Assembly (NCBI GenBank): GCA_001404055.1
Contig: CXTY01000005.1
Location: 124,001-188,000, forward strand
DNA: 64,000 bases
Origin: Roseibium album
Lineage (GTDB): Bacteria > Pseudomonadota > Alphaproteobacteria > Rhizobiales > Stappiaceae
Direction: 5' to 3'
The translations under genes and the position numbers were made by a program. Shown here piece by piece: positions 1-8,460 of this stretch. Positions within the stretch are counted from its first letter, which is position 1; each line of letters opens with the position of its first letter. Under the pieces are notes generated by a model. It did no database searches. It saw only the letters and a program-made list of their open reading frames with translations, and was not told where the DNA came from.

Positions 1-350
1 GGAATCTTTGCGCGTTCGAACATAATACCAAGTAAGCCCCAAAAAAAATCTTCGCCAGGATAGCCTTCGATTCGGCCGACTTCCACGCCATCTTGCACGA
101 GTATGAAGGTGGGTGTGAAGTGAACCAACCTTTCAAAGGCCACTTGAGGTGTTTCATCGTGCAATTCATAGCGCCTGAGAGGAGCCGTCCTGCCTTCGGC
201 AGTCTTTGGGTAGATGTGAGAAATCTCTTCGTCCCATTTATCGCACCACACGCAACCGTCTTCCTCGGCCATGAGCAAATAGGTCTCCGCAATGGCAACA
301 ACCGGTGCCAGGGCAAAGACAACAACAATCAGCGCTTTCAAAAAATTCAA
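1..350 (-). CDS. soxS: SoxS, periplasmic thioredoxin of the sox cluster (3' end outside window)
   Basis: Reading the reverse strand from a TTG at 350 gives an N-terminal hydrophobic export signal (LKALIVVVFALAPVVAIAE), then a CVWC redox motif and a cis-Pro-like FTPTF segment, as in thioredoxin-fold SoxS. SoxS keeps the SoxY cysteine carrier reduced/active in the periplasm. The frame is open back to a TAA but contains no ATG, so a TTG at 350 (or 341) is the likely start. It is divergent from soxV, the arrangement known in Paracoccus and Pseudaminobacter, where soxR follows or precedes soxS. The C-terminus and any soxR lie outside the window. Identity is firm by context and motif; the start is not. 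Confidence 0.82.
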   Translation of the reverse strand, partial: MNFLKALIVVVFALAPVVAIAETYLLMAEEDGCVWCDKWDEEISHIYPKTAEGRTAPLRRYELHDETPQVAFERLVHFTPTFILVQDGVEVGRIEGYPGEDFFWGLLGIMFERAKI

Positions 351-388
351 TCTGCGACCCCAATTGACGAACTCACAAACTTAATCAT

Positions 389-404
389 AATCTAATTTGT
401 GAAT
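389..404. promoter_or_regulatory. Candidate SoxR operator between soxS and soxV
   Basis: AATCT-AATTTG-TGAAT matches the dyad A(T/A)TC(A/T)-N6-TGAAT seen at three other sox-island promoters. It lies in the soxS/soxV divergent spacer, where the ArsR-family repressor SoxR is known to bind in Pseudaminobacter. A second dyad, TCACAAA (373-379) and TTTGTGA (396-402), overlaps it. The assignment to SoxR is inference. Confidence 0.55.
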
Positions 405-431
405 ATATCAAGGTAAGAAGCAGTAAATTGA

Positions 432-1172
432 ATGTTTGAGCTAACCTTTTTGGGTGTGTTGCTGGCGGGGCTCCTGTCGTTCCTGTCGCCGTGCATCCTT
501 CCCATCGTACCGTTCTACCTGAGCTACCTGGCCGGAACAGGCATGGACCAGGTGCAGGCAGGGGGAGAAGTTTCGGGCGCGGTCCGCCTCCGCGCCTTCT
601 GGGCTGCCTGCTGTTTTGCCCTGGGTGTGATCACCGTTTTTGTGGGACTTGGAGCGGCCGCCACGACATTCGGCCAATTGGTGCGCGAATATTTCGATGT
701 GCTTCGTTGGATCGCTGCGGCGATCATAATCGCAATGGGACTTCACTTCCTGGGGGTGGTTCGCATTGGCATCTTGTATCGCCAGCTCAGGGCCGACGCA
801 GGCGACAGCAAGAGTGTCGGGTTGCTCGGGGCCTATGTTGTCGGGCTGGCATTTGCCTTTGGCTGGACACCGTGCGTCGGTCCGGTGCTTGCTACGATCC
901 TGTTTACGGCAGCAGGCCAGGATACCGCCGGGCAGGGCGCCGCGCTCCTGTTTGTCTACGCTCTGGGCATGACACTGCCCTTCGTTGCCGCGGCGCTGTT
1001 CATCGGGCCATTCATGTCGGGCATGGCCAGGTTTCGCAAATATCTTGGAATCATCGAAAAGCTGATGGGTCTGCTCCTGATCCTCTTTGGCGTGCTGATC
1101 GCGACGAATTCGATCAACATCATCGCCCAATGGATGTTGGAGAACGTGCCTTGGTTCAGCGCTATCGGATAA
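432..1172 (+). CDS. soxV: SoxV, CcdA-type thiol-disulfide electron transporter
   Basis: A 246-residue polytopic membrane protein of the CcdA/DsbD-transmembrane family, with about six hydrophobic segments. The two conserved redox cysteines sit in SPC-ILPIVP near the N-terminus and TPC-VGPVLA in the middle. The family moves reducing equivalents from cytoplasmic thioredoxin across the membrane. In sox clusters SoxV feeds SoxW and ultimately the SoxYZ carrier. It is the first gene of the plus-strand sox operon, 81 bp from divergent soxS, with soxW 16 bp downstream. Length and gene order match Paracoccus soxV. The gene is intact. Confidence 0.93.
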   Translation: MFELTFLGVLLAGLLSFLSPCILPIVPFYLSYLAGTGMDQVQAGGEVSGAVRLRAFWAACCFALGVITVFVGLGAAATTFGQLVREYFDVLRWIAAAIIIAMGLHFLGVVRIGILYRQLRADAGDSKSVGLLGAYVVGLAFAFGWTPCVGPVLATILFTAAGQDTAGQGAALLFVYALGMTLPFVAAALFIGPFMSGMARFRKYLGIIEKLMGLLLILFGVLIATNSINIIAQWMLENVPWFSAIG

Positions 1173-1188
1173 TCAGGGAGTAATTGTC

Positions 1189-1749
1189 ATGAGACGACTG
1201 TTTGCCATATTGAGTGCGCTGTTTTTTGCAGTACAGGTCAATGCAGCCGAACTTGGAGATGACGGCCTGCACAAGGCATCGTGGATGCGCGACACGTTCA
1301 AGGATCTGTCGGAGGATCTCGAAGAGGCGAACGCCGAAGGAAAGCGTTTGATGGTTATCATCGAACAGCGGGGATGCATCTACTGCAAGAAGATGCATGA
1401 AGAGGTGTTCGTCGTGCCGGAAATAGAGAGCTACATCAACGAGAACTACTTTGTCGTGCAGATCAACATGTTTGGAGATGTTGACGTGACGGACTTCGAC
1501 GGCACGACGCTCCCGGAAAAGGAAATGGTCAGACGCTGGGGCGCACTGTTCACGCCAAGCGTCTATTTTTTTCCTGAAGAGGTGCCTGAAGGGAGCGTTG
1601 CGAACCAGGTTGCAGTGGCCAATATGCCCGGAGCTTTTGGACGATGGACAACATTCAACATGCTCAACTGGGTGGTCGAAGAGGGTTACGCGAGCGATGA
1701 ACCCTTCCAAAAATATCATGCGCGAAAATTTGAAAGCCAAAAAAAGTGA
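1189..1749 (+). CDS. soxW: SoxW, periplasmic thioredoxin
   Basis: A 186-residue thioredoxin-fold protein. It has a cleavable signal peptide (RRLFAILSALFFAVQVNA), a CIYC active site at about residue 64 and a cis-Pro in FTPSVYFF. SoxW accepts electrons from SoxV and reduces periplasmic sox partners. The start ATG follows soxV by 16 bp, so the two are cotranscribed. After it comes a 154-bp spacer with a strong AT-rich dyad, so soxX probably has a separate promoter. The family also includes DsbC-like and SoxW-like thioredoxins; gene position makes SoxW the clear choice. Confidence 0.9.
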   Translation: MRRLFAILSALFFAVQVNAAELGDDGLHKASWMRDTFKDLSEDLEEANAEGKRLMVIIEQRGCIYCKKMHEEVFVVPEIESYINENYFVVQINMFGDVDVTDFDGTTLPEKEMVRRWGALFTPSVYFFPEEVPEGSVANQVAVANMPGAFGRWTTFNMLNWVVEEGYASDEPFQKYHARKFESQKK

Positions 1750-1810
1750 GGTTTTCCGGAGGTTTGAGACATTATCTTGCGAAAAATGCTGCGCTTGCGA
1801 ACAAATATAA

Positions 1811-1830
1811 AAATTCAATTAATTGAATTT
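1811..1830. promoter_or_regulatory. Candidate SoxR operator upstream of soxX (20-bp perfect palindrome)
   Basis: A perfect 20-bp palindrome whose core is ATTCA-ATTAAT-TGAAT, the strongest of the four sox-island dyads. It is in the soxW-soxX spacer, the second place where SoxR binding is known in Pseudaminobacter. AACAAAT (1800-1806) and ATTTGTT (1827-1833) form an additional dyad around it. It lies about 75 bp before the soxX start. Confidence 0.65.
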
Positions 1831-1903
1831 GTTATTGCGTTAAACGGAATATGTGATGTAGGCTTAGCAACACGATCGACAAGAATCGTCCATTGGAGGG
1901 TGC

Positions 1904-2359
1904 ATGAAACGCGCATTTGGATTGGCTGCGGTCGCGGCCTTGGCAACATCGGCAGCACTCGCGGAAACCGTGGCGCCGACAAATGTCGCTCTGGTAGACG
2001 GAGTGATCAAAACGTCGCTTACCGGTCAGCCGGGCGACGCTGGTGTAGGCCGAAAGGTTTTCGCCAATCGCAAGCAAGGCAATTGCCTGGCTTGCCACAC
2101 AAACTCCGATCTGTCGGAAGAAATTTTCCACGGTGAAGTTGGGCCGCCAATGGACGGCGTTGCGGATCGCTGGAGCGAAGGAGAGTTGCGCGCCATCGTG
2201 ACGAACTCCAAACAAGTGTTTGAAGATACGATCATGCCGGCGTTCTACATCGAAAGCGGGTATGAGCGCCCTCTCGAGAAATTTGCAGGAAAAAGCATCT
2301 TGTCTGCTCAGCAGGTTGAAGATGTGGTGGCGTACCTGATGACGCTCAAGGAAGAGTGA
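1904..2359 (+). CDS. soxX: SoxX, monoheme c-type cytochrome subunit of SoxAX
   Basis: A 151-residue exported cytochrome c with a signal peptide ending near ALA-ETVAP and one heme site, C61-L-A-C64-H65. SoxX pairs with SoxA to attach the thiosulfate sulfane group oxidatively to the SoxY cysteine in the periplasm. The C-terminal SAQQVEDVVAYLMTL is typical of the family. The ATG at 1904 has GGAGGG ten bases upstream. It heads the soxXYZA block, with soxY beginning 21 bp after the stop. Confidence 0.95.
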   Translation: MKRAFGLAAVAALATSAALAETVAPTNVALVDGVIKTSLTGQPGDAGVGRKVFANRKQGNCLACHTNSDLSEEIFHGEVGPPMDGVADRWSEGELRAIVTNSKQVFEDTIMPAFYIESGYERPLEKFAGKSILSAQQVEDVVAYLMTLKEE

Positions 2360-2380
2360 AGACCCCATTTGGAGCATGAC

Positions 2381-2803
2381 ATGGAACTGACAAGGCGAAA
2401 AATCCTGGCGATCGGCTCCGGAACGTTGGCTTTTGCCAGCCTATCCGGTCTGCCAGCCTTCGCGGGACTGGCGGATGATGCGGTCGCGTCCCTTACTGGC
2501 GGCAAGGAAATTGGCGAAGGCCTGATTTCACTGACCGCGCCCGAAATTGCAGAAAACGGCAACACAGTGCCGATTTCGGTAGATGCGCCGGGCGCTGTCT
2601 CTGTGACGCTGTTTGCTGACGGCAATCCCGTTCCGAACGTGGCTACGTTCAATTTCGGGCCTTTGAGTGCATCGCGCAGCGCTTCAACAAGAATTCGGTT
2701 GGCGTCGACACAAAATGTCATCGCAATCGCGCAGATGGAAGATGGAACTTTCCAGAAAGCTTCTTCCAACGTGAAAGTAACCATCGGTGGCTGCGGCGGC
2801 TGA
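2381..2803 (+). CDS. soxY: SoxY, thiosulfate-carrier subunit
   Basis: A 140-residue carrier protein with a Tat-like leader (LTRRKILAIGSG) and the diagnostic C-terminal GGCGG, whose cysteine covalently carries the sulfur substrate while it is processed by SoxAX, SoxB and SoxCD. The ATG at 2381 is preferred over an upstream TTG at 2369 because GGAG lies at 2371-2374, immediately ahead of the ATG. SoxY is exported through Tat and forms a heterodimer with SoxZ, encoded 23 bp downstream. Confidence 0.96.
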   Translation: MELTRRKILAIGSGTLAFASLSGLPAFAGLADDAVASLTGGKEIGEGLISLTAPEIAENGNTVPISVDAPGAVSVTLFADGNPVPNVATFNFGPLSASRSASTRIRLASTQNVIAIAQMEDGTFQKASSNVKVTIGGCGG

Positions 2804-2826
2804 GTGACGAGACGAGGAGTTAGAAC

Positions 2827-3156
2827 ATGGCATCCGGTGTAAAACCCCGTGTCAAAGTCCCGAAAAAAGCATCAGCTGGCGATACGATCACGATCAAGAC
2901 GTTGATCAGCCACAAGATGGAAAGCGGGCAGCGGAAAGATGACGACGGGAATGTCATTCCACGATCGATTATCAATCGCTTTACCGCAGATTTTAATGGT
3001 CAGAACGTCATAGATGTGACCCTGGAACCTGCGATATCGACCAATCCGTACTTTCAGTTCGATGCGGTTGTGCCTGAGTCAGGTGAGTTCAAGTTCACCT
3101 GGTACGATGACGATGGTTCAGTCTACGAGACTGCCAAGAAGATCAAGGTCTCTTAA
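2827..3156 (+). CDS. soxZ: SoxZ, partner subunit of the SoxYZ carrier
   Basis: A 109-residue protein with no signal peptide, as is usual for SoxZ, which is exported with SoxY by hitchhiking through Tat. The sequence has the family's immunoglobulin-like pattern: GVKPRVKVPKKASAGDTITIKTLISH near the N-terminus (shown in part: KASAGDTITIK) and FTWYDDDGSVYE near the C-terminus. It sits between soxY and soxA in the canonical order. Confidence 0.95.
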   Translation: MASGVKPRVKVPKKASAGDTITIKTLISHKMESGQRKDDDGNVIPRSIINRFTADFNGQNVIDVTLEPAISTNPYFQFDAVVPESGEFKFTWYDDDGSVYETAKKIKVS

Positions 3157-3190
3157 GCAGGGGCGTTGGTCTAACGAGGGAGGAACGAGA

Positions 3191-4021
3191 ATGAACCTGA
3201 AGCTATGGATAACAGTTGCAGCTTCGTGCCTGTCAACGGCCGCTCTTGCGCAGGACAGCAACAAACTGGTGATTGAAGGCGAAGCACTCGTCACCGAAAC
3301 TGCTGCGCCTGCACACATGGAAAACGTCGATACCATCTACTCCGGTTGGCGGTTCCGCTCGAGTGAAACCCAGGCCCTGGAAACAGACGACTTCGACAAC
3401 CCAGGCTTTGTGTTTCTCGATCAGGGTGTGGATCTGTTTGAGAAAGTCGACGGGTCTGAAGGCAAGGCCTGCGCGTCTTGCCACGAAGACATAGAAGACT
3501 TCGCTGGACTTCGTACGCAGTTGCCGCGCGTCCAGGACGGAAAACTGGCTTCGATGGAAGATCTGGTGAATGAATGCCGGACAGAGCGGATGGGAGCAAA
3601 GCCCTGGAAGTGGTCAGGTGGCCAGATGACAGCAATGACCGGGTTGATCGGACTGCAATCACGTGGCATGCCGGTAAACGTCGAAATTGACGGCGAGGCT
3701 GCGCCATTCTGGGAAAAAGGCAAAGAGCTTTACTATACCCGGGTCGGCCAGCTCGACATGGCTTGTTCCAATTGCCACGAGAACAATTTTGGTGTCATGA
3801 TCCGGGCTGATCACCTGTCCCAGGGGCAGATCAATGGCTTCCCGACCTACCGGTTGAAGAACGCCAAGTTGAACTCTATCCACGCGCGTTTCAAAGGCTG
3901 CATGAAAAATATTCGCGCCGAGCCTTTCAAGGAAGGTGGCGACGAGTTCAAGGCGTTGGAGCTATACCTTGCATCTCGTGGGCAGGGGTTGTCGGTCGAA
4001 ACGCCTTCCGTTCGAAACTGA
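3191..4021 (+). CDS. soxA: SoxA, diheme c-type cytochrome (L-cysteine S-thiosulfotransferase subunit)
   Basis: A 276-residue exported cytochrome with a signal peptide (LKLWITVAASCLSTAALA). Two heme-binding motifs are visible, C94-A-S-C97-H98 and C192-S-N-C195-H196, so this is the diheme type of SoxA. C237 in FKGCMKN is the cysteine that ligates the active-site heme as a persulfide in characterised SoxAX. The ATG at 3191 follows GGGAGGAACG; an upstream frame extension into soxZ has no export signal and is rejected. A hairpin terminator follows the stop codon. Confidence 0.96.
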   Translation: MNLKLWITVAASCLSTAALAQDSNKLVIEGEALVTETAAPAHMENVDTIYSGWRFRSSETQALETDDFDNPGFVFLDQGVDLFEKVDGSEGKACASCHEDIEDFAGLRTQLPRVQDGKLASMEDLVNECRTERMGAKPWKWSGGQMTAMTGLIGLQSRGMPVNVEIDGEAAPFWEKGKELYYTRVGQLDMACSNCHENNFGVMIRADHLSQGQINGFPTYRLKNAKLNSIHARFKGCMKNIRAEPFKEGGDEFKALELYLASRGQGLSVETPSVRN

Positions 4022-4025
4022 ATAT

Positions 4026-4060
4026 TGAAAAGCCCGTGCCTCATGGTATTGGGCTTTTCA
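4026..4060 (+). terminator. Rho-independent-like hairpin between soxA and soxB
   Basis: TGAAAAGCCC (4026-4035) pairs with GGGCTTTTCA (4051-4060), a 10-bp stem with a 15-nt loop, followed by a pyrimidine-rich stretch rather than a pure T run. It probably attenuates soxXYZA transcription before the separate soxB promoter region. Confidence 0.6.
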
Positions 4061-4072
4061 TCTCTTCTAATT

Positions 4073-4088
4073 ATTCAAATATATGAAT
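4073..4088. promoter_or_regulatory. Candidate SoxR operator upstream of soxB
   Basis: ATTCA-AATATA-TGAAT has perfect 5-bp arms and the same 6-bp spacer as the soxX operator. It lies 25 bp before the soxB start, just after the soxA terminator, which suggests an independent SoxR-controlled soxBCD promoter. Confidence 0.6.
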
Positions 4089-4112
4089 ATATACTAAGGA
4101 GCTGATGGGAAT

Positions 4113-5810
4113 ATGATATCGCGGCGCGATTTTCTGCAAGTCGGCATGGCAGCCTCCGCAATCCTCGGGGCCTCCGGCTTTGGCAGCTGGGCCCGCTTGG
4201 CGGCCCAACAATCGCTTACACAGGATCAGCTTCTCGAGTTCGAAACATTCGGAAATGTCTCACTCATCCACATCACGGATATCCACGCTCAATTGAAGCC
4301 GATCTACTTCAGGGAACCCTCTGAAAATATCGGCGTTGGAAGCAACAAGGGTGCCGTTCCACACTTGACTGGCGCGAATTTTCGCAAACTCTACGGTATC
4401 GAAGATGGCAGCCCGAGCCATTATGCTCTGAGTTCCGGTGACTTTTCTGCGTTGGCACAAGGGTACGGACGCGTCGGCGGCCTGGACCGTGTTGCAACGG
4501 TCATCAAGGCAATCCGGGCAGATCGGCCAGACGCCATTCTGCTGGATGGTGGTGACACCTGGCATGGATCTTATACCTGCTACAAGACGGCTGGGCAGGA
4601 CATGGTCAATGTCATGAATGCCCTGAACCCTGATGCCATGACGTTTCACTGGGAGTTCACGCTCGGCAGCGATCGCGTAACCGAGATCGTGGAGAGCCTT
4701 CCCTTTGCCGCGCTGGGGCAGAACATCTTCGATGTCGAATGGGATGAACCGACCGAGCTGTTTCCGCCGTACAAGATGTTTGAGCGCGGCGGCACAAAGG
4801 TTGCCGTTATCGGGCAGGCTTTCCCTTACATGCCGATCGCAAATCCGGGTTGGATGTTCCCGGAATTCTCCTTTGGTATTCGCGATGAAAACATGCAGGC
4901 CATGGTCGATGAGGTCCGCGCTGCAGGTGCGGAATGTGTTGTCGTGCTGAGCCACAACGGTTTCGACGTCGACAAGAAGATGGCGACGGTTGTCGATGGT
5001 ATTGATGTCATCTTGTCAGGTCATACCCATGATGCTCTTCCCGAGCCGGTCCTGTCTGGAAAGACGATCATCGTGCCGTCTGGTTCAAACGGGAAATTTG
5101 TCAGCCGCGTAGACCTGGACATCCGGAACGGCCAGCTTCTTGGGTATCGACACAAGCTCATCCCGGTCTTTTCCGATGTGATCGAGCCGGATGCAGAGGT
5201 CTCTGCGTTGATCGACGAACAGCGCGCGCCCTACGAAACCGAAATGTCTGAAGTAGTCGGCAAGACCGAAAGCCTGCTTTACCGACGTGGAAACTTCAAC
5301 GGCACCTGGGACGACCTTATCTGCGACGCATTAATTTCTGAACGCGATGCGGAGATTGCCTTGAGCCCAGGTGTGCGCTGGGGACCATCACTGGTTCCGG
5401 GTCAGGAGATCACGCGTGAGGACATCTTCAACGTGACATCCATGACGTATGGCAAAGCCTATCGCTCTGAAATGACCGGTGAATTCCTCAAGGTCGTTCT
5501 GGAGGATGTGGCCGACAATATTTTCAATCCTGACCCCTATTACCAGCAGGGTGGCGACATGGTGCGTACCGGAGGCCTTGGCTATCGGATCGATGTCAAC
5601 CAGCCACAGGGCAGCCGTATTTCCAACATGACGCTCCTGAAGAGCGGCGAGGCCATCGATCCAGCCAGATCATACGTGGTCGCCGGCTGGGCGAGTGTGA
5701 ATGAAAACACGGAAGGCCCGCAGATCTGGGACGTGGTTGAAAGCCATATTCGAAAGCTTGGCACTGTGACAACGCAGGAAAACAACAGTGTTGAAGTGGT
5801 TGGCGCCTAG
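4113..5810 (+). CDS. soxB: SoxB, periplasmic dimanganese sulfate thiohydrolase
   Basis: A 565-residue protein with a Tat leader (ISRRDFLQVGMAAS). The N-terminal calcineurin-like metallophosphoesterase domain shows HITDIHAQ, LLDGGDTWHGS, SHNGFD and SGHTHDA, and the C-terminal domain is the 5'-nucleotidase type. SoxB hydrolyses the terminal sulfonate from SoxY-bound substrate as sulfate, using two manganese ions. The start ATG at 4113 lies 11 bp after AAGGAG. It is in tandem with soxC (21-bp gap) and has its own operator-like dyad upstream. Confidence 0.96.
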   Translation: MISRRDFLQVGMAASAILGASGFGSWARLAAQQSLTQDQLLEFETFGNVSLIHITDIHAQLKPIYFREPSENIGVGSNKGAVPHLTGANFRKLYGIEDGSPSHYALSSGDFSALAQGYGRVGGLDRVATVIKAIRADRPDAILLDGGDTWHGSYTCYKTAGQDMVNVMNALNPDAMTFHWEFTLGSDRVTEIVESLPFAALGQNIFDVEWDEPTELFPPYKMFERGGTKVAVIGQAFPYMPIANPGWMFPEFSFGIRDENMQAMVDEVRAAGAECVVVLSHNGFDVDKKMATVVDGIDVILSGHTHDALPEPVLSGKTIIVPSGSNGKFVSRVDLDIRNGQLLGYRHKLIPVFSDVIEPDAEVSALIDEQRAPYETEMSEVVGKTESLLYRRGNFNGTWDDLICDALISERDAEIALSPGVRWGPSLVPGQEITREDIFNVTSMTYGKAYRSEMTGEFLKVVLEDVADNIFNPDPYYQQGGDMVRTGGLGYRIDVNQPQGSRISNMTLLKSGEAIDPARSYVVAGWASVNENTEGPQIWDVVESHIRKLGTVTTQENNSVEVVGA

Positions 5811-5831
5811 TTCAGACAGGGAGTCCACTTA

Positions 5832-7103
5832 ATGGACAAAACGATAAAAACCTCCCGCAGGACTTTCCTGAAAGGCAGTGTCGCAATTGCCGGCGCGTCT
5901 GTGGCTGGGGGAGCTGCTGCAAGTGAAGCCGATCCACTGATTACAGAAGTCCAGGAGTGGGCATCTGCAACCGGTGTCGGTGTGGATGAAACACCCTATG
6001 GCATGCCGATCAGCTTTGAAAAGGATGTGGTTCGCCGAAATGTCGAGTGGTTGACGGCCTCGCCGATCTCCTCGATCAATTTTACGCCGATCCATGCGCT
6101 GGATGGCACCATCACGCCGCAAGGCTGCGCATTCGAACGTCATCATTCAGGCGCGATCGAATTGCGCAAGGAAGACTTCCGGCTGATGATCAATGGCCTG
6201 GTGGATAGACCGTTGGTATTCAGCTATCAGGACCTGGAACGGTTCCCACGGGAAAACCATATCTATTTTTGTGAATGCGCTGCCAATACAGGCATGGAGT
6301 GGGCCGGTGCCCAGCTTAATGGCGCCCAGTTTACACATGGCATGATCCACAACATGGAATATACCGGGGTTCCACTTCGTACCCTATTGCACGAAGCGGG
6401 CCTTGGCTCAGCCAACGACCTGAAAAACAAGTGGGTCTATGTTGAGGGCGCCGACGCGTCTTCCAACGGCCGTTCCATTCCGATGGAAAAAGCTCTGGAC
6501 GATGTTCTGGTGGCGTTCAAGGCCAACGGAGAAGCCTTGCGCATGGAACACGGTTATCCGGTCCGGCTCGTTGTGCCGGGCTGGGAAGGTAACATGTGGA
6601 TCAAATGGCTCCGTCGCATCGAGGTGACCGATGCCGCGGTGGAGAGCCGTGAAGAGACTTCAAAGTACACTGATGTTTATGAGGACGGGACCGCGCGTAA
6701 GTGGACATGGGTCATGGATGCAAAATCCGTAATAACAACACCCAGTCCACAAATGCCCATCGACCACACGCGCGGTCCCATGGTCATTTCGGGGTTGGCG
6801 TGGTCTGGCCACGGCCAGATCACGCGCGTGGACGTTTCCAAAGACGGTGGCATCACCTGGGAAACGGCGCGTCTCGGAAAACAGGGCGATACCAAGGCCC
6901 TGACGCGTTTTTATCTCGACACCGAGTGGACCGGCGAACCGATGTTGCTGCAATCCAGGGCGATGGACGAGACCGGATACGTTCAACCAACAAAACAGCA
7001 GCTTCGAGACTCGCGCGGCGAAAACTCGGTTTATCACAACAACTGCATCCAGACCTGGTACGTGGATGAAAATGGGGTCGTCGAGAATGTCGAAGTCTCT
7101 TAG
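5832..7103 (+). CDS. soxC: SoxC, molybdenum subunit of sulfane dehydrogenase SoxCD
   Basis: A 423-residue sulfite-oxidase-family protein with a Tat leader (SRRTFLKGSVAIAGAS). The molybdopterin-binding domain contains FCECAANTGMEW and GVPLRTLL, and the C-terminal Mo-co dimerisation domain runs from about residue 300 (PMVISGLAWSGHGQI). With SoxD it oxidises the SoxY-bound sulfane sulfur to a sulfone, releasing six electrons, so this organism should oxidise thiosulfate fully instead of storing sulfur globules. It depends on Moco; moaA and mogA lie about 6.6 kb downstream. Its 3' end overlaps soxD. Confidence 0.95.
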   Translation: MDKTIKTSRRTFLKGSVAIAGASVAGGAAASEADPLITEVQEWASATGVGVDETPYGMPISFEKDVVRRNVEWLTASPISSINFTPIHALDGTITPQGCAFERHHSGAIELRKEDFRLMINGLVDRPLVFSYQDLERFPRENHIYFCECAANTGMEWAGAQLNGAQFTHGMIHNMEYTGVPLRTLLHEAGLGSANDLKNKWVYVEGADASSNGRSIPMEKALDDVLVAFKANGEALRMEHGYPVRLVVPGWEGNMWIKWLRRIEVTDAAVESREETSKYTDVYEDGTARKWTWVMDAKSVITTPSPQMPIDHTRGPMVISGLAWSGHGQITRVDVSKDGGITWETARLGKQGDTKALTRFYLDTEWTGEPMLLQSRAMDETGYVQPTKQQLRDSRGENSVYHNNCIQTWYVDENGVVENVEVS

Positions 7104-8379
7104 CCAGATAGTTCTTCCAGTTGCCGGCGGCACTGCACTGGCTTTGTCGGTCGCACTGGTTGTTGCAAACCTGGATTACGGGCGAAGCAAAATTTCTTCG
7201 CTTGAGCAACGCGTTGAACAGACGTCCCTTCAGGCTGAAGCGGCACGTAATAAAGCAAGCGAGGAAGCTGCGGTCGTTGCCGAATTGAAAGCGAAAGTTG
7301 CCGAGATTCAGTTGGCCGCGATAGAGAATGCAACCGGCGGAACAAATCTGACCGAAAACGCTCCGAGGAAAGATATAGCTTACGGTCTGGGCCGCGCGGC
7401 ACTCACCGAGGAAATCACCGCATGGGATGTCGATGTGCTTCCAGACGGGCGTGGTTTGCCTGAAGGTCGCGGTGATGTCTTTACCGGAGAAGAAGTCTTC
7501 GCCGAGAAATGTGCATCCTGTCATGGCGACTTTGCAGAAGGGGTCGACAATTGGCCGGTCCTTGCGGGTGGCTTCGACACTCTTGCTGACAAGGATCCAG
7601 TGAAGACAGTTGGATCTTACTGGCCATACCTGTCGACCGTCTGGGACTATGTTCATCGCTCCATGCCGTTTGGTGAAGCACAAACGCTGACCCCGGACGA
7701 AACCTATGCGATCGTCGCCTATATTCTTTACTCCAACGATATGGTCGACGACGAATTTGAACTCAGTCACGAGAACTTTCCGGACATTGAAATGTACAAC
7801 ACGGGCGGGTTTGTGATCGACGACCGTCCAGACCGGGAATACACCAGGTGGCGCGGCGAACCTTGCATGAAAAACTGCAAGTCCGCAGTCGAGATCACCA
7901 TGCGTGCGACGTTCCTTGACGTGACGCCGGACGAGGGCGGCGAATCTCGGATGGACCATACCGCCTCAGAAAATACACCGACATTTGTCGCCAGCACTGA
8001 TAGCACCAACACCAGCGTCGAGACAGAAACGCTGGAAATCTCGGCGTTGGAAACCGATCCGGCAGTCGTTTTAGCTGGCGAGAAAGTCTTCAAGAAATGC
8101 AAGGCGTGCCATGCTGTCGGGGCAGGCGCAAAGAACAAATCCGGTCCCCAGCTTAATGACCTCATGGGACGGATGATGGGGTCAGTCGATGGCTTCAAAT
8201 ACTCCAAGGCATTCAAGGCTGCCATGGAGGAGGGGCGTGTCTGGAATGATGCGGAGCTTGCAGCCTTTCTTGCCAAGCCCAAGGCCTACATGAAGGGCAC
8301 AAGGATGTCCTTTGCAGGTATCAAGAAGGAAAAAGACCTGACCGCCATCATCGAGTTTCTAAGGACGACGAGCAATTAA
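7087..8379 (+). CDS. soxD: SoxD, diheme cytochrome subunit of sulfane dehydrogenase
   Basis: About 430 residues with an N-terminal signal/anchor (QIVLPVAGGTALALSVALVV), then a short coiled-coil-like Glu/Ala/Lys-rich segment. Two cytochrome c domains follow, at C142-A-S-C145-H146 and C338-K-A-C341-H342. The second resembles mitochondrial cytochrome c, with KGTRMSFAG supplying the Met ligand. SoxD takes the electrons released by SoxC. The ATG at 7087 was chosen because it puts the signal close to the start; in-frame ATGs at 7066 and 7072 are alternatives. The gene overlaps the end of soxC by 17 bp, so translation is probably coupled. Confidence 0.93.
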   Translation: MSKSLSQIVLPVAGGTALALSVALVVANLDYGRSKISSLEQRVEQTSLQAEAARNKASEEAAVVAELKAKVAEIQLAAIENATGGTNLTENAPRKDIAYGLGRAALTEEITAWDVDVLPDGRGLPEGRGDVFTGEEVFAEKCASCHGDFAEGVDNWPVLAGGFDTLADKDPVKTVGSYWPYLSTVWDYVHRSMPFGEAQTLTPDETYAIVAYILYSNDMVDDEFELSHENFPDIEMYNTGGFVIDDRPDREYTRWRGEPCMKNCKSAVEITMRATFLDVTPDEGGESRMDHTASENTPTFVASTDSTNTSVETETLEISALETDPAVVLAGEKVFKKCKACHAVGAGAKNKSGPQLNDLMGRMMGSVDGFKYSKAFKAAMEEGRVWNDAELAAFLAKPKAYMKGTRMSFAGIKKEKDLTAIIEFLRTTSN

Positions 8380-8460
8380 TGCGTTCAAATGACGGATGAC
8401 AACGAAATCCGGTTTAGCTGAATGCGGCCGGTTCCAGACATGGACTTGAGGGAGGACATC

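Noticed and set aside
93-395. Plus-strand open frame of 100 codons at the window start
   Set aside because: It is the shadow of soxS on the minus strand, which has a signal peptide and CVWC motif.
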